Shown here one piece after another: positions 48,301 through 55,793 of a DNA stretch of 64,000 bases. The translations under genes and the position numbers were made by a program. Each line of letters opens with the position of its first letter. The stretch's first letter is position 1. Source of the DNA: Pseudomonas trivialis (GTDB taxonomy: Bacteria > Pseudomonadota > Gammaproteobacteria > Pseudomonadales > Pseudomonadaceae); the NCBI RefSeq assembly GCF_001439805.1, contig NZ_JYLK01000007.1:224357-288356 (forward strand), given 5' to 3'. The notes under the pieces are model-generated. The model did no database searches and was not told the origin of the DNA. It saw only the letters and a list, made by a program, of their open reading frames with translations.

Positions 48301-48673
48301 TGCTGGGAGTGCTAGCAGCAGTGGTGGTATCAGCTTCATCGTCGGGGGCGGCGATGAAAGACACGGTAGAAGTACCAGGAGCAGGTTGGGGTGAGTCGAG
48401 ATACCAATGCCCCAGTTCGTGAGCCAATAGATAAGCCTTCGCCTCCTGTCGAACGTCATCACGAATCAGGATCGTGTGCATCGACCGCTGCAGGAGCGCA
48501 TCTGCCCCGCCCAACGCATAGTCATCGGGTGACTCCCACTCGATCGCAATGCCCAACGTCGCTTCAGCAACGTCAATCAGTTGCTGGCTGGTCGGATACT
48601 GTTCACCGCACGCAGCGATGAGTTTCGCCCGTGCATTGATAGCCTGAATTCGTGCACGGTCGAAAGGATTCAT
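45344..48673 (-). CDS. ImmA/IrrE peptidase - UvrD helicase - Fe-S nuclease-like fusion
   Basis: This 1,109-residue protein joins three modules. Residues about 30-180 form an ImmA/IrrE-type zinc peptidase with HELGHW at 85-90. Residues about 200-880 form a UvrD/PcrA helicase: Walker A PGTGKTT (Lys233), VDEYQDVN, GDIRQAIHHWRG and YVGLSRAKDRL. From ~905 the C-terminus resembles the PD-(D/E)XK module of AddB/Cas4-type nucleases, with one cysteine in LDGFMTCSLQYHY and the final CNRCAYSTIC. The Asp…Glu-x-Lys catalytic core is not visible, so the nuclease may be inactive. Its start is one base after the stop of the RHH-like gene, so they form an operon. Confidence 0.85.
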   Translation of the reverse strand: MNPFDRARIQAINARAKLIAACGEQYPTSQQLIDVAEATLGIAIEWESPDDYALGGADALLQRSMHTILIRDDVRQEAKAYLLAHELGHWYLDSPQPAPGTSTVSFIAAPDDEADTTTAASTPSSTSPVSAVVEGYGAWERNELQANVFARELLLPRTAARALWSAGWRSRSIASHFLLPLEVVRQQLADALLLSDVPPVPPAPAHPPSDAQRLAAEAPEKFVNVVAGPGTGKTTTLVHRVAHLIASGVPANRILVMTFTNRAAQELVERLTAANVPNASQVWAGTFHSFGLELLRKHHLLFGLTSQIKIADALQQVRMMVEELPTLQLEYFFRLSNPYDWLPDVLRIIHRLKEELVTPDEYAAIVRALPAVEPDVERERNDIVTLYRAYEAVLRREGWVDYPDLLVRPTVQARDDRPSLAPFLEQYDHVLVDEYQDVNHVMIEFVKKIGSPQRCLWVVGDIRQAIHHWRGASIQSLLKFDEAYVARGQAASIRRYSLDINRRSSPEILRLVERAGTDHVLQPLVPLDRVSPSRSVSGVMPALLHTQKDAQSSVIVGEITQCRAAGHSYGSQGIISSTNAQVDKLAQDIEAAGIPVLHLGELNQRAEVKEFMCLMQLLTQRSPGALLGLFRRANLRMPAADIELLTNQSKLGFNHQRGRWLSRPTAVLSALGQQVVQELSDLLEGATRSSRPWVFVCDLLFEKGFGLESLADQSAAAQINRLALWQFLYGVRNSDGVGSQATLSKFLVREDFRRYIGQRSAERALPPEAAAIDAVRLMTVHGSKGLEFDVVHMANVEKTKFGAEASPRFDERQALLLPPEALHSTQALRLQGEAIERNNLLYVGLSRAKDRLKVYGGTDAATIPDPLRDPSVIPASVARASVPVAAPVSRVPMTPPVAMTFAALDGFMTCSLQYHYAQELNLPIEQDLDVSIRARRAVLAGLEYFYRDGMKTDEAFLQAWGEKSLPTWEEDKMLMEHAWIAFNRGASWQPGSASYVPETTASVNGQAITMPWMLREASGDVIWLRTGVGLSAVARNVRPILENLGGRRCNRISIHSLVTGLSEDAVPSARASTTNVFKSIGALRAGERKATRGKHCNRCAYSTICAQRH

Positions 48674-48674
48674 A

Positions 48675-49919
48675 TCAGTCCCCTAAGGCCAACAGTTGCG
48701 CCTCTTCGTCATGAGGTAAGTGGAGCGATTTCACCGCCTCCTCCCAAGAAACAGGCTCTGTTAGCACCCTTGGTTGGCCGTTGGGCGCTTTAAAGGAAGG
48801 TGCCGCTAGCTGACGGAAATTCAGACTCACCGCTTCATTCATAGCTTCTGGCGAAACTTGGAAATACTCGGCGACATTTCTCATCAAGACACCCGGTGCA
48901 CGAACTATCCCAACCAGCACCTCGTTGACCAATTTTCGCTTGCCGGGAAGGCCCAGGTGATTGGCCAGCTCGTTGGCTTTCGGGCCTACAAGACCTGCGA
49001 TCTCGGCTTGAGCACGTGCCACTTCAGCTGGATCAGCGATTACTCGGGCAGCGGTAGTAGAGACTGCCTGGGCAGTGGCAGAGATGGGTGAAGCAACCGT
49101 CTGGGCTTGTGGGCAATGAGAAAGCTCCTCAGCCAATAGCCCACCGACGATTTGAGAAGCCGACCGTCCGTATTCCTTCGCGGTCAACTTGAGCTCCAGA
49201 CTGAGCTTGCGATCAAGTCGGGCCATCCATTGCTCGGGCTGGCCATCATAGCTCGCCACCTTCTGCTCATAGCTATCGAGCACCTTTCTCCCGCTACGCT
49301 CTTCGATCGCATCTTCAAAACGCTCGTAGCCACTCTCAACCATCTCTCGAACGAGCACAGAGAATTTCTTGCCCTGCTCCTCCGCAACGGCCTTTAGCAC
49401 TTTATGCATAGCTACCGGCACATATACACCTACCGTCTGCAATGTGCCCTTGGTGCTGGTCACGGGTGCAGATCGCGGCGCCTGCGATGCACGAGGCAAA
49501 GCGGGTTCATAATGACTGCGCATAGACACCTCCTGTGGCGACGCTTGGGTTTGTAGACCTTCGGGAATCACGGGCTTGGGTTTATCTTGCCCGAGCTCAC
49601 CTTGCTGCAGTTGCTGTTGCTTCTGGTGCTGCTTCGGTTGCTGCTTCGGTGCATCTTGAAGGGATGATGTTGCTGAGCGATCCATGGTCGGCGGTACAAC
49701 CATGTTGGCAGTCAGGTCGGCCATGACCTGCTTGGCAAGAAGATCTGGGGTCGCCGCCTGCACCTCTAGGATCTGTCCCTGTGCCATAGCAACCGTACAC
49801 TGACAAATGTCCCCTACCATCTGAAAATCCGCCGCCGCAGACACCCATCCAAGGTAATCCGACCACGCCCTGAGCGGAGCGTTGAGGGCTGGAGGCGGCA
49901 AATTGACATTACGTTTCAT
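48675..49919 (-). CDS. Ribbon-helix-helix-like hypothetical protein
   Basis: The 414-residue protein has a conserved N-terminal segment and a low-complexity linker rich in Q/K/P (residues about 85-125). A region at about 165-215 (VGVYVPVAMHKVLKAVAEEQ, then FSVLVREMVESGYERF) is typical of ribbon-helix-helix or plasmid-type DNA-binding proteins. A second related helical region follows (RLDRKLSLELKLTAKEYGRS). It is translated just ahead of the ImmA-UvrD fusion and could be its regulator, or an IrrE-type cleavage target (inference). No named family recognised. Confidence 0.6.
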   Translation of the reverse strand: MKRNVNLPPPALNAPLRAWSDYLGWVSAAADFQMVGDICQCTVAMAQGQILEVQAATPDLLAKQVMADLTANMVVPPTMDRSATSSLQDAPKQQPKQHQKQQQLQQGELGQDKPKPVIPEGLQTQASPQEVSMRSHYEPALPRASQAPRSAPVTSTKGTLQTVGVYVPVAMHKVLKAVAEEQGKKFSVLVREMVESGYERFEDAIEERSGRKVLDSYEQKVASYDGQPEQWMARLDRKLSLELKLTAKEYGRSASQIVGGLLAEELSHCPQAQTVASPISATAQAVSTTAARVIADPAEVARAQAEIAGLVGPKANELANHLGLPGKRKLVNEVLVGIVRAPGVLMRNVAEYFQVSPEAMNEAVSLNFRQLAAPSFKAPNGQPRVLTEPVSWEEAVKSLHLPHDEEAQLLALGD

Positions 49920-49929
49920 GGTAGACTCT

Positions 49930-49994
49930 GGGCATCTGGACGGAAGCAGTGGCGCGCCAAAAGGCGCTCGTATATCATCTTTATATCACTTTCG
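49930..49994. promoter_or_regulatory. Divergent promoter with TATATCA repeats
   Basis: Between the two divergent genes lie a hairpin GCGCCAAAAGGCGC and, to its right, two TATATCA repeats about 11 bases apart (49972-49989). They are candidates for an operator of the RHH-type protein or a core promoter. Confidence 0.4.
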
Positions 49995-51050
49995 ATGGTA
50001 GGGACACAATTGATTGACGCTCATTTTTCCAAGGCTATCCGAGGTTCAGTGAGCCAATGGATGCGCGATAACTCGCTCGAATACTGCCTCGCAGCGCTCG
50101 ACAATCCAGTGCAGCTTGGTGCGCACCTGTTACCCCAGGTCATCGCTGCTCTCACGGATGTCGACGTCGATCTATACGACGTTCAGCGCAGTGCTTGGAC
50201 GAATCCGTTGATCCATCTGCGCGCTGTTTTTGACATTCACGATCTGCCAGAAACGCCAACTGCGTTCATCCCCGTGCCTGACGTTGCCACCACTGTCTCC
50301 GCCAGGGCCAGCGCAGTGGTCTGCATTGCCGCGCTCAATTCGGACACCATTTCATATGGCTCCGAGAATGACGGCCACCTGTTCGTGAACCTAGTGGTGC
50401 TTCCGGGCGATGGTGACTTTGCTGACAAATCGAAGAGCAATATGCGCGGCCACACCGACGGTGTGTCGTTCCCCGTTCGCGGACAGCCGCATGAGTTCGA
50501 CCAGCGCGTAGCACCCTCCCCTGACTTCGTTTGCCTGAGCGGTCTTCGTAATCCCAACAGCACTACCACCACGGTCATGCCACTCTCTGCTGTCCTGCAG
50601 AGGCTGACAAGCGAGGAGATCAATGAGCTGACGAAGCCTCAGTACATCCTACGCCCTCAGAAAACCTTCAAGCGTGGGCTGCGCAAACTCTTCGGCAAGG
50701 ACAGTCCGCTGCTGGAGGTAATGGCTGGCATCCAACTGCTGTTCGAAACCGAGGATGGATATTGGATTCGCTACAGCCACAGTGCGTCGGAAACCGATTT
50801 TGACTCCGAGCTTGCGAGCCAAGCGATAACGCGCTTCGAGCAGGCCTGCCAGGAATGCTCCGCGTCGGTGGTCATTGCGCCTGGCGATATCCTGCTCGTA
50901 AACAATCGCATTGGGCTGCATGGGCGCGGCGTAGTAGGCGGCGAGGCAGGTGGTGACTCACGGTGGCTGCTGCGTACCTACGGCCTGGATACCCGGAAGC
51001 TACGGGCTGACCAGCGCTATCCCGATAGTTCCTTCAAGCTCTACCCGTGA
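49995..51050 (+). CDS. Fe(II)/2-oxoglutarate oxygenase (clavaminate synthase-like)
   Basis: The 351-residue protein has a non-heme iron triad, H153-T-D155 in MRGHTDGVSF and His309 in NNRIGLHGRG, plus the 2-oxoglutarate-binding Arg323 in DSRWLLRTYG. The spacing and the LHGR…RWLLR ending match the TauD/clavaminate-synthase-like group, which hydroxylates amino acids or small molecules. An alternative TTG start at 50010 has a better ribosome site (TAGGG). It is unusual cargo among nucleases: it could modify an amino acid or peptide product. Substrate unknown. Confidence 0.75.
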   Translation: MVGTQLIDAHFSKAIRGSVSQWMRDNSLEYCLAALDNPVQLGAHLLPQVIAALTDVDVDLYDVQRSAWTNPLIHLRAVFDIHDLPETPTAFIPVPDVATTVSARASAVVCIAALNSDTISYGSENDGHLFVNLVVLPGDGDFADKSKSNMRGHTDGVSFPVRGQPHEFDQRVAPSPDFVCLSGLRNPNSTTTTVMPLSAVLQRLTSEEINELTKPQYILRPQKTFKRGLRKLFGKDSPLLEVMAGIQLLFETEDGYWIRYSHSASETDFDSELASQAITRFEQACQECSASVVIAPGDILLVNNRIGLHGRGVVGGEAGGDSRWLLRTYGLDTRKLRADQRYPDSSFKLYP

Positions 51051-51054
51051 TTTG

Positions 51055-51090
51055 GGCGCGGGATGCTGTGTGTGGCATCCCGCATCCTTT
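51055..51090 (+). terminator. Terminator-like hairpin after the oxygenase gene
   Basis: A 9-bp perfect stem GCGGGATGC (51058-51066) / GCATCCCGC (51075-51083) with an 8-base loop follows the stop closely; the downstream T-run is short. Confidence 0.65.
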
Positions 51091-51267
51091 CGAAGCGAAA
51101 GGGTTAGACGTCTAAACTCAATACGAAATCCTGATGAAGCTAATCGCCGCCGTTCGCACACCGAGACTTTGTAGAAACCTCAAGCCAATGGCATCAGCTA
51201 TATTCCTTGACGTTCATATACATTGATGATATTTGCAGCAACCTGCTTTTCTCTAAAGACCATGAAC

Positions 51268-52494
51268 TTATGAGTCATCAAAATCTATACCATTGCTACC
51301 CGAAAACACTACCTCCAGTGCTTCCCAGAGGCAAAACGGGTTGGTGTGATCGAGTTCCTCATTGAAAAAATCCTCTCCAGTTTTATTCGAATACAATATC
51401 TCCCTGACAAACTCTCCAAACTCACCCCAAACATTGCAAGAAACAGCACATACATTTTGCCATGACTCAAACGCCCTTGAAAATTGACGATAGGATGCAG
51501 GCGTTTCATATGTGACATGGTAAAATTTTTTAAGAAACTGCTCCGCCTCGCTCACCAGTTCATAAAAATGATTCTGAAGATGGCTATCATGGTCGCTTGC
51601 TATGTCGAGTAAAAAAGAAGAAATATTGGTTTTCCTCGATAGCAAGGATGGCACATCTAATAGCTTGAACGGATCAAGCAGACCGATGGTTATAAAGTAC
51701 GTAGCGACCGGGCCACATGTATTTTCTGTGTATTCATTTTTATGCAGGAAATAAAAGCCATTTGACCCGAGTCTATTAGCTCTATCCAACAGCATGTCGT
51801 CGACGACTTTGAGAATCATCTCGATATTTTCATTTGCTTTTAGACTGACTTTCTTATGCTGATATAGACTAAGAGAATAAACGGAAATTGCTTTATCCGA
51901 CAGCCTATAGTCTTTCATCCCTAGGGATTTTAGTGGATCAACGATTTCAAAGTTTAAGTATATTTTATTTTTCGGTCTGAGACACAAGACCTTCATTCCA
52001 AAAAAACTCAAAACCTGTAGTACAGCATGCGAAAGCAAGACGCCGAATTCATCACTTATAATTATCAGTGATATCTCATGATTATTTAATGTCGGCATGA
52101 GAGTACGGAGTTCAAAAACATATGCAAAAAGCTCAGTCACCGCTTCCCGTTCAGTTTTTGATCCAACTTTCAACTCGAATAAGAAGAAATTTTTACACTC
52201 ATCGTAAGCTATGATATCTGGATAAAGTCGATCTGATTTATCCAGCGATATATTGGTGGGATTGATACCCCCCACCAAAGAAATCTCCCACTTCGCAAAT
52301 CTATCGCAAATCCAAATAACTGACGAGTCATAGCGGTCTGTCAGAATATTTCTATAGGAGTACTCTCTATAGCCTGGCCTGCTGCCTTTCTTTCGACCCC
52401 TGAAATAGCCCAGATTGGTTATACGACTCGCGAGATCTTGATCTTGCAATATTCTTACCACAGCGTCCTGCAGTTCTGCTTCCTTCATAACCAT
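51268..52494 (-). CDS. PD-(D/E)XK nuclease-like hypothetical protein
   Basis: This 408-residue protein, AT-rich against its neighbours, has a nuclease-like core at residues about 88-125: YPDIIAYDECKNFFLFELKV. It supplies Pro92-Asp93 and Glu107-x-Lys109 with the classical ~14-residue spacing, then a helical TEREAVTELFAYVFE. The C-terminal 200 residues are alpha-rich and unknown. It could be a stand-alone restriction or conflict nuclease of the Shedu/DUF type. AAGG precedes the ATG at 52494. Confidence 0.6.
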   Translation of the reverse strand: MVMKEAELQDAVVRILQDQDLASRITNLGYFRGRKKGSRPGYREYSYRNILTDRYDSSVIWICDRFAKWEISLVGGINPTNISLDKSDRLYPDIIAYDECKNFFLFELKVGSKTEREAVTELFAYVFELRTLMPTLNNHEISLIIISDEFGVLLSHAVLQVLSFFGMKVLCLRPKNKIYLNFEIVDPLKSLGMKDYRLSDKAISVYSLSLYQHKKVSLKANENIEMILKVVDDMLLDRANRLGSNGFYFLHKNEYTENTCGPVATYFITIGLLDPFKLLDVPSLLSRKTNISSFLLDIASDHDSHLQNHFYELVSEAEQFLKKFYHVTYETPASYRQFSRAFESWQNVCAVSCNVWGEFGEFVREILYSNKTGEDFFNEELDHTNPFCLWEALEVVFSGSNGIDFDDS

Positions 52495-52949
52495 TCAAGC
52501 CTTTTAAATCCCTAGAATTTTATTGCAAAAATCAATGCATGACTCGATAAATTTTGGTCTGTATTGCGCGCACTGGTGGAGCTCTTTGAAACACATAGAG
52601 GGCGTTGGGTACCAACCTACTCTTTGATGAACCATTTTCACTGGGGTGAACCATGCCTGCCTGAGTGAGCGCTTGGAGCTATTCTGGCAATACGCTCCTG
52701 GGGTACCCCTGAGCGATTACGTTCAGGAGAGCCTGGTAATAGTTAATGGGGTGCTGGAACTGTTAGTACATAGTACATAGTTTGTGGAGATTGGGTCGAG
52801 GCAGCGAGGGCAACCTCGCTTGGAAACTCATGATCACGAGAGGAGTTGATTACTTTTTCGCCGTTTCAGGGGGTAGGAGTTGCAGGGAGGGTCTAGATAG
52901 TATGAAAAATTACCGGTTGTAATGCCTTGGGATCGAGGGTTTACAGTCT

Positions 52950-52985
52950 CGCACAAAAAACGTGCCAGCCTTACGCTGGCCGCAA
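52950..52985 (-). terminator. Minus-strand terminator without an obvious gene
   Basis: On the minus strand a GCCAGC / GCTGGC stem is followed by ACG and a run of six T, a typical terminator. The only sequence it could serve is the non-coding right end of the island, so a small RNA or a lost gene is possible. Confidence 0.5.
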
Positions 52986-53259
52986 ACGAAATTTTGCATG
53001 CAGCAGTGGGATAGGAAATCCTCACGCCTCGCGTCCGGGACACCATCGCTCTCAAATACCTGTCATTTTCTTGGCAGGATGACGGAGCCTTCTTTAGCCT
53101 CCTAAAGTCGAATTTTGCGAACAAAGATCAAGGCAAAAATTTCATTCTCACGAGCGACGTCAATCTCCCTCTGATGACTGTATTGATCGTCGACGTCACC
53201 GCCCAGCATCTCGGATCTCTCACCAGAATCTAGCTGATCGAAGATGGAAAACGCCTATC

Positions 53260-53359
53260 GTTTCAGTACTAGTGATTTGGTACCGGTACTGAAACTGGAG
53301 GCCAAGAGAGGTAAGGGGTGCAGTTGGTTTCAGTACCGCCTGAGGGGAGTTTCGCGCCA
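53260..53359. repeat. Right-end inverted repeat and extra recombinase-site-like copies
   Basis: GTTTCAGTAC at 53260-53269, its complement form GGTACTGAAAC at 53285-53295, and GGTTTCAGTACC at 53326-53337 form three copies of one motif in alternating orientation. The copy nearest the border is followed by a GAGGGGAGTTTC block and the host boundary, mirroring the left end. Confidence 0.75.
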
Positions 53360-53500
53360 GTCCGCGTTCTCGCTGCGATCCCCGAGGGAAGCGGCCCAGG
53401 TCACCTTTCGCGTGGTGTCCGGGCGCTTTTCCCGCCAGAGGTAATCCAGTTCTTTCTTCAGCGCTTCGTGGCCTTCTTTGGTAATCAGCTTGGTGCTCAA
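53360..53500 (-). pseudogene. greB: greB, 5' part (codons 1-47) cut off by the island
   Basis: The first 47 codons of host GreB start with TTG at 53500 and read LSTKLITKEGHEALKKELDY through …SLGDRSENAD. After Asp47 the frame enters the island and continues for about 18 foreign residues before a stop. The fragment keeps half of the N-terminal coiled coil and cannot function as GreB. The remainder of the gene lies 37.6 kb away at the left border. Confidence 0.95.
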
Positions 53501-53627
53501 ACCCTTGCATCCCCAGGCAGTGTCCAATGGTGCCGATACGCCACAGCTTCATGCCCTGACGTCGACCAGCAAGGGCTGATGATAAATGAACCGTGGAAAA
53601 CACGTGAGAGAACATCTTGGCTCCAGA

Positions 53628-54620
53628 CTAGCCCTCCAGGGATCGGTCCAGCTCAAGAAGCACTTCCTGAAGGTGCTGTCGCATATCCGACACCTGCGCT
53701 GTCGCCTGCGAAAGTCGCCCGGCTTTCTGGTCAACCTGCAAATTTCGCTGGTGCAGTTGCGTTTCGCGCTGCTCCAGCTCACGGTTCTTCTCATCATGCG
53801 CGACCTGAGCCTGCTGCAATCGAGCTTCCCACTGCTCAAGCATCTGCTCTCGCTCGACAACGGCGAGCTGCTTCTGCGCCAACTCCTGAGCGACCTTTGC
53901 CAGATTCGTCAGCGTATTGTCCACCTCAACCAGCGTGGCGTGCTCCGTTTGGGCCGCAGGTTGCTGCGATGCCGACTCCTCTGGCTCAAACTGACTGACC
54001 GGTGTGGGCTCAACGCGGGTCGAGACTTGCGCCAATGCGGGGATAGCCTGCAACGGCATGTTAACGGCAGGCTCGCTCAACGGCTCTTCCGCCTGCCTCG
54101 AGGGTTTTGCGACTCTGGGAGGCGAGACCATTTGTGACGAAAAACGAATGGACGGCACGATCAACGAAGCACTTTCGATCGCTGGCAACACCGGCGCAGA
54201 GATACCCAAGGTGATGACCTTCATCACCAGAGCCTTCTTGATGATCATCGAGTGATGATCCTCAGGCCTGGCGGGAGGCAACTTGCAACCTTTCATATCA
54301 ATGAAATGATACGGGACCGTAGCCTCGACAGACGCAGCCTTGGCTCCAGAGGCCGCTGCCGTCATTAGAATTTGTTTGAACGCCTGCATAGCCACTTGCA
54401 GGTCGTCAGTGGACTCGACGCCACTCAGGAAGTGCCGATCAGCTTTTTTACGCAACGCTGCAATATAGACTCTGGAATTTCCGGGCTCCACCTCTTCGTC
54501 GAGACTGTAGACCAGGAAGTTGGATTGAATCTGCGCCACGGCAAACCCACACAGGAGTGCGCCGTTGACCGGCGCTCCCTGATCGCCATGTTCAAGAACA
54601 AGGGTACGTAACAACATCAT
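53628..54620 (-). CDS. Hypothetical protein with a C-terminal coiled coil
   Basis: This 330-residue protein begins MMLLRTLVLEHGDQG. Residues 1-120 form a compact N-domain. Residues 150-230 are proline- and serine-rich and probably flexible. Residues about 240-330 are a long charged helix (LAQKQLAVVEREQMLEQWEA, then EKNRELEQRETQLHQRNLQV), a coiled coil. It was the upstream neighbour of greB before the island entered. No named family; the long antisense-looking arginine-rich frames here are shadows of it. Confidence 0.65.
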   Translation of the reverse strand: MMLLRTLVLEHGDQGAPVNGALLCGFAVAQIQSNFLVYSLDEEVEPGNSRVYIAALRKKADRHFLSGVESTDDLQVAMQAFKQILMTAAASGAKAASVEATVPYHFIDMKGCKLPPARPEDHHSMIIKKALVMKVITLGISAPVLPAIESASLIVPSIRFSSQMVSPPRVAKPSRQAEEPLSEPAVNMPLQAIPALAQVSTRVEPTPVSQFEPEESASQQPAAQTEHATLVEVDNTLTNLAKVAQELAQKQLAVVEREQMLEQWEARLQQAQVAHDEKNRELEQRETQLHQRNLQVDQKAGRLSQATAQVSDMRQHLQEVLLELDRSLEG

Positions 54621-54866
54621 GATAATCAGGCCTCACTGAAAAAGGGCACACCTTATATAAACAAACACCAGACAGACGTCCGGTCATGGACAAGCCAACA
54701 GTCAATTTATTGTTTCAGTTAGCCAGGCAGCCGAGCGTAGGACTTGTCTTATTGATCCACCCCCACGTTCCCAAGCATCAGGTTTAACCGTACCCTTTTT
54801 CGGGCGCTGGACAATGCCTGAACGGCATTACCTACATTAGCTTTTGTAAAACTATTCGGTAAGAAC

Positions 54867-55793
54867 ATGCTCGAGATAGACGGTATTACAAAGTACTTGG
54901 GCAAAAGAAAACTGATTCATAACCTTTCTTTTTCCGCGCAACGCCAGGAATGCATTGGCCTGTTCGGGGACAGTGGTGCGGGAAAGACGACAGTGTTGAA
55001 TTTAATCGCCGGCTTATCGAATCTGTCGGGCGGGCGAATCAGCGTTGCCGGTTTCAATACGCAAACCCACCCGTATCAAGCCCAGGCAGCCCTCGGCTAT
55101 CAACTTCAGCGTGGCCTCAATCATCACCGTATGTCGGTCAAAAGCGTCCTCAACTTCATTGCGGCCCTTCGCGGGTTCAGCGGCGCGGAAAAGCGCGAGC
55201 GGATAAATAAAGCCGCCACGCGCCTGGAGTTATTCCCAGTGATGGACGCTCCCCTGGCCGAACTGTCCATGCCATGGAAGCGCAAGGTCGCCATCGCCCA
55301 AGCCGTCCTGCACACGCCTGCTCTGTTGCTGCTGGATGAGCCGACCGAGGGCATGTCGCCGGACCAACTGCTCAACTTCAAAATGCTCATCAAATCCTTG
55401 AGCGACGAGATGACCATCATCATTGCCTCTCGCCGCTACGACGAACTGTCCACCCTCTGCACCCGCGCGCTGGTTATGGCGGACGGCCAACTGGTGGCGG
55501 ACACACCGCTGCCAGAGTTGCAGCGCAACTCCCGGCACTACCATGCGGTCACCCTGGCTGCGCAAGCACCGCTGGACTTACTGGCGCTCGCCGTTTTACC
55601 CGGTGTTGCGGGCATCGAAGAAGACCAGCATGCACCCGGTACGGTGACCGTTCTCGCGCTGCCGGGGCAAACCATCTATCCCCATATCAACGCGCTCATT
55701 GCCAGCCGCGGCTGGAATATCACGTCACTGAGCCTGGAGCAGGGTCGCCTGAATGATGTGGTTCACCACCTGACTCAGGAGGTCCGTCCTTGA
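54867..55793 (+). CDS. ABC transporter ATPase (GldA-like)
   Basis: This 308-residue ATPase has Walker A GDSGAGKTT and Walker B LLLLDEPTEG. Two motifs are unusual: the signature reads LSMPWKRK instead of LSGGQ, and the H-loop position reads IIIASRRYDE where a histidine is expected. The ~75-residue C-terminal extension fits ATPases of the GldA/NosF/DrrA group that work with a GldF/G membrane part. Its TGA overlaps the TTG start of the permease, and the operon continues into a GldG-like protein. Confidence 0.85.
   Translation: MLEIDGITKYLGKRKLIHNLSFSAQRQECIGLFGDSGAGKTTVLNLIAGLSNLSGGRISVAGFNTQTHPYQAQAALGYQLQRGLNHHRMSVKSVLNFIAALRGFSGAEKRERINKAATRLELFPVMDAPLAELSMPWKRKVAIAQAVLHTPALLLLDEPTEGMSPDQLLNFKMLIKSLSDEMTIIIASRRYDELSTLCTRALVMADGQLVADTPLPELQRNSRHYHAVTLAAQAPLDLLALAVLPGVAGIEEDQHAPGTVTVLALPGQTIYPHINALIASRGWNITSLSLEQGRLNDVVHHLTQEVRP

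Larger units (their letters stand above)
15795..53359. mobile_element. GMT-type integrative island inserted in greB
   Basis: The borders are read from the greB split: host sequence ends with …TACTGGTA at 15794 and resumes with GTCCGCGT at 53360, which together reconstitute uninterrupted greB. Just inside both borders are matching inverted sequences. The left end encodes GmtY, GmtZ and GmtX, recognised as the Gamma-Mobile-Trio recombination module. Then come a spare greB and about 28 kb of nuclease, ATPase, protease and other cargo. There are no conjugation, plasmid replication or phage structural genes, so spread between cells must rely on other vehicles (inference). Border precision is within one or two bases, because a T is shared. 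Confidence 0.9.
52495..53359. other. Right-end non-coding region of the island
   Basis: About 865 bases without a confident gene. It contains a short in-frame peptide-coding-like patch on the plus strand near 52660-52770, a minus-strand terminator-like hairpin at 52955-52985, and the right-end repeat cluster (listed separately). The patch may be a transposase or cargo remnant. Confidence 0.4.

Noticed and set aside
52834..53124. 96-residue minus-strand frame in the island right end
   Set aside because: It reads through a strong terminator hairpin and has no domain; more likely non-coding.
15795..53359. Prophage or conjugative element interpretation
   Set aside because: No capsid, tail, lysis, relaxase or type IV secretion genes were seen; recombinases and cargo fit a GMT-type island.
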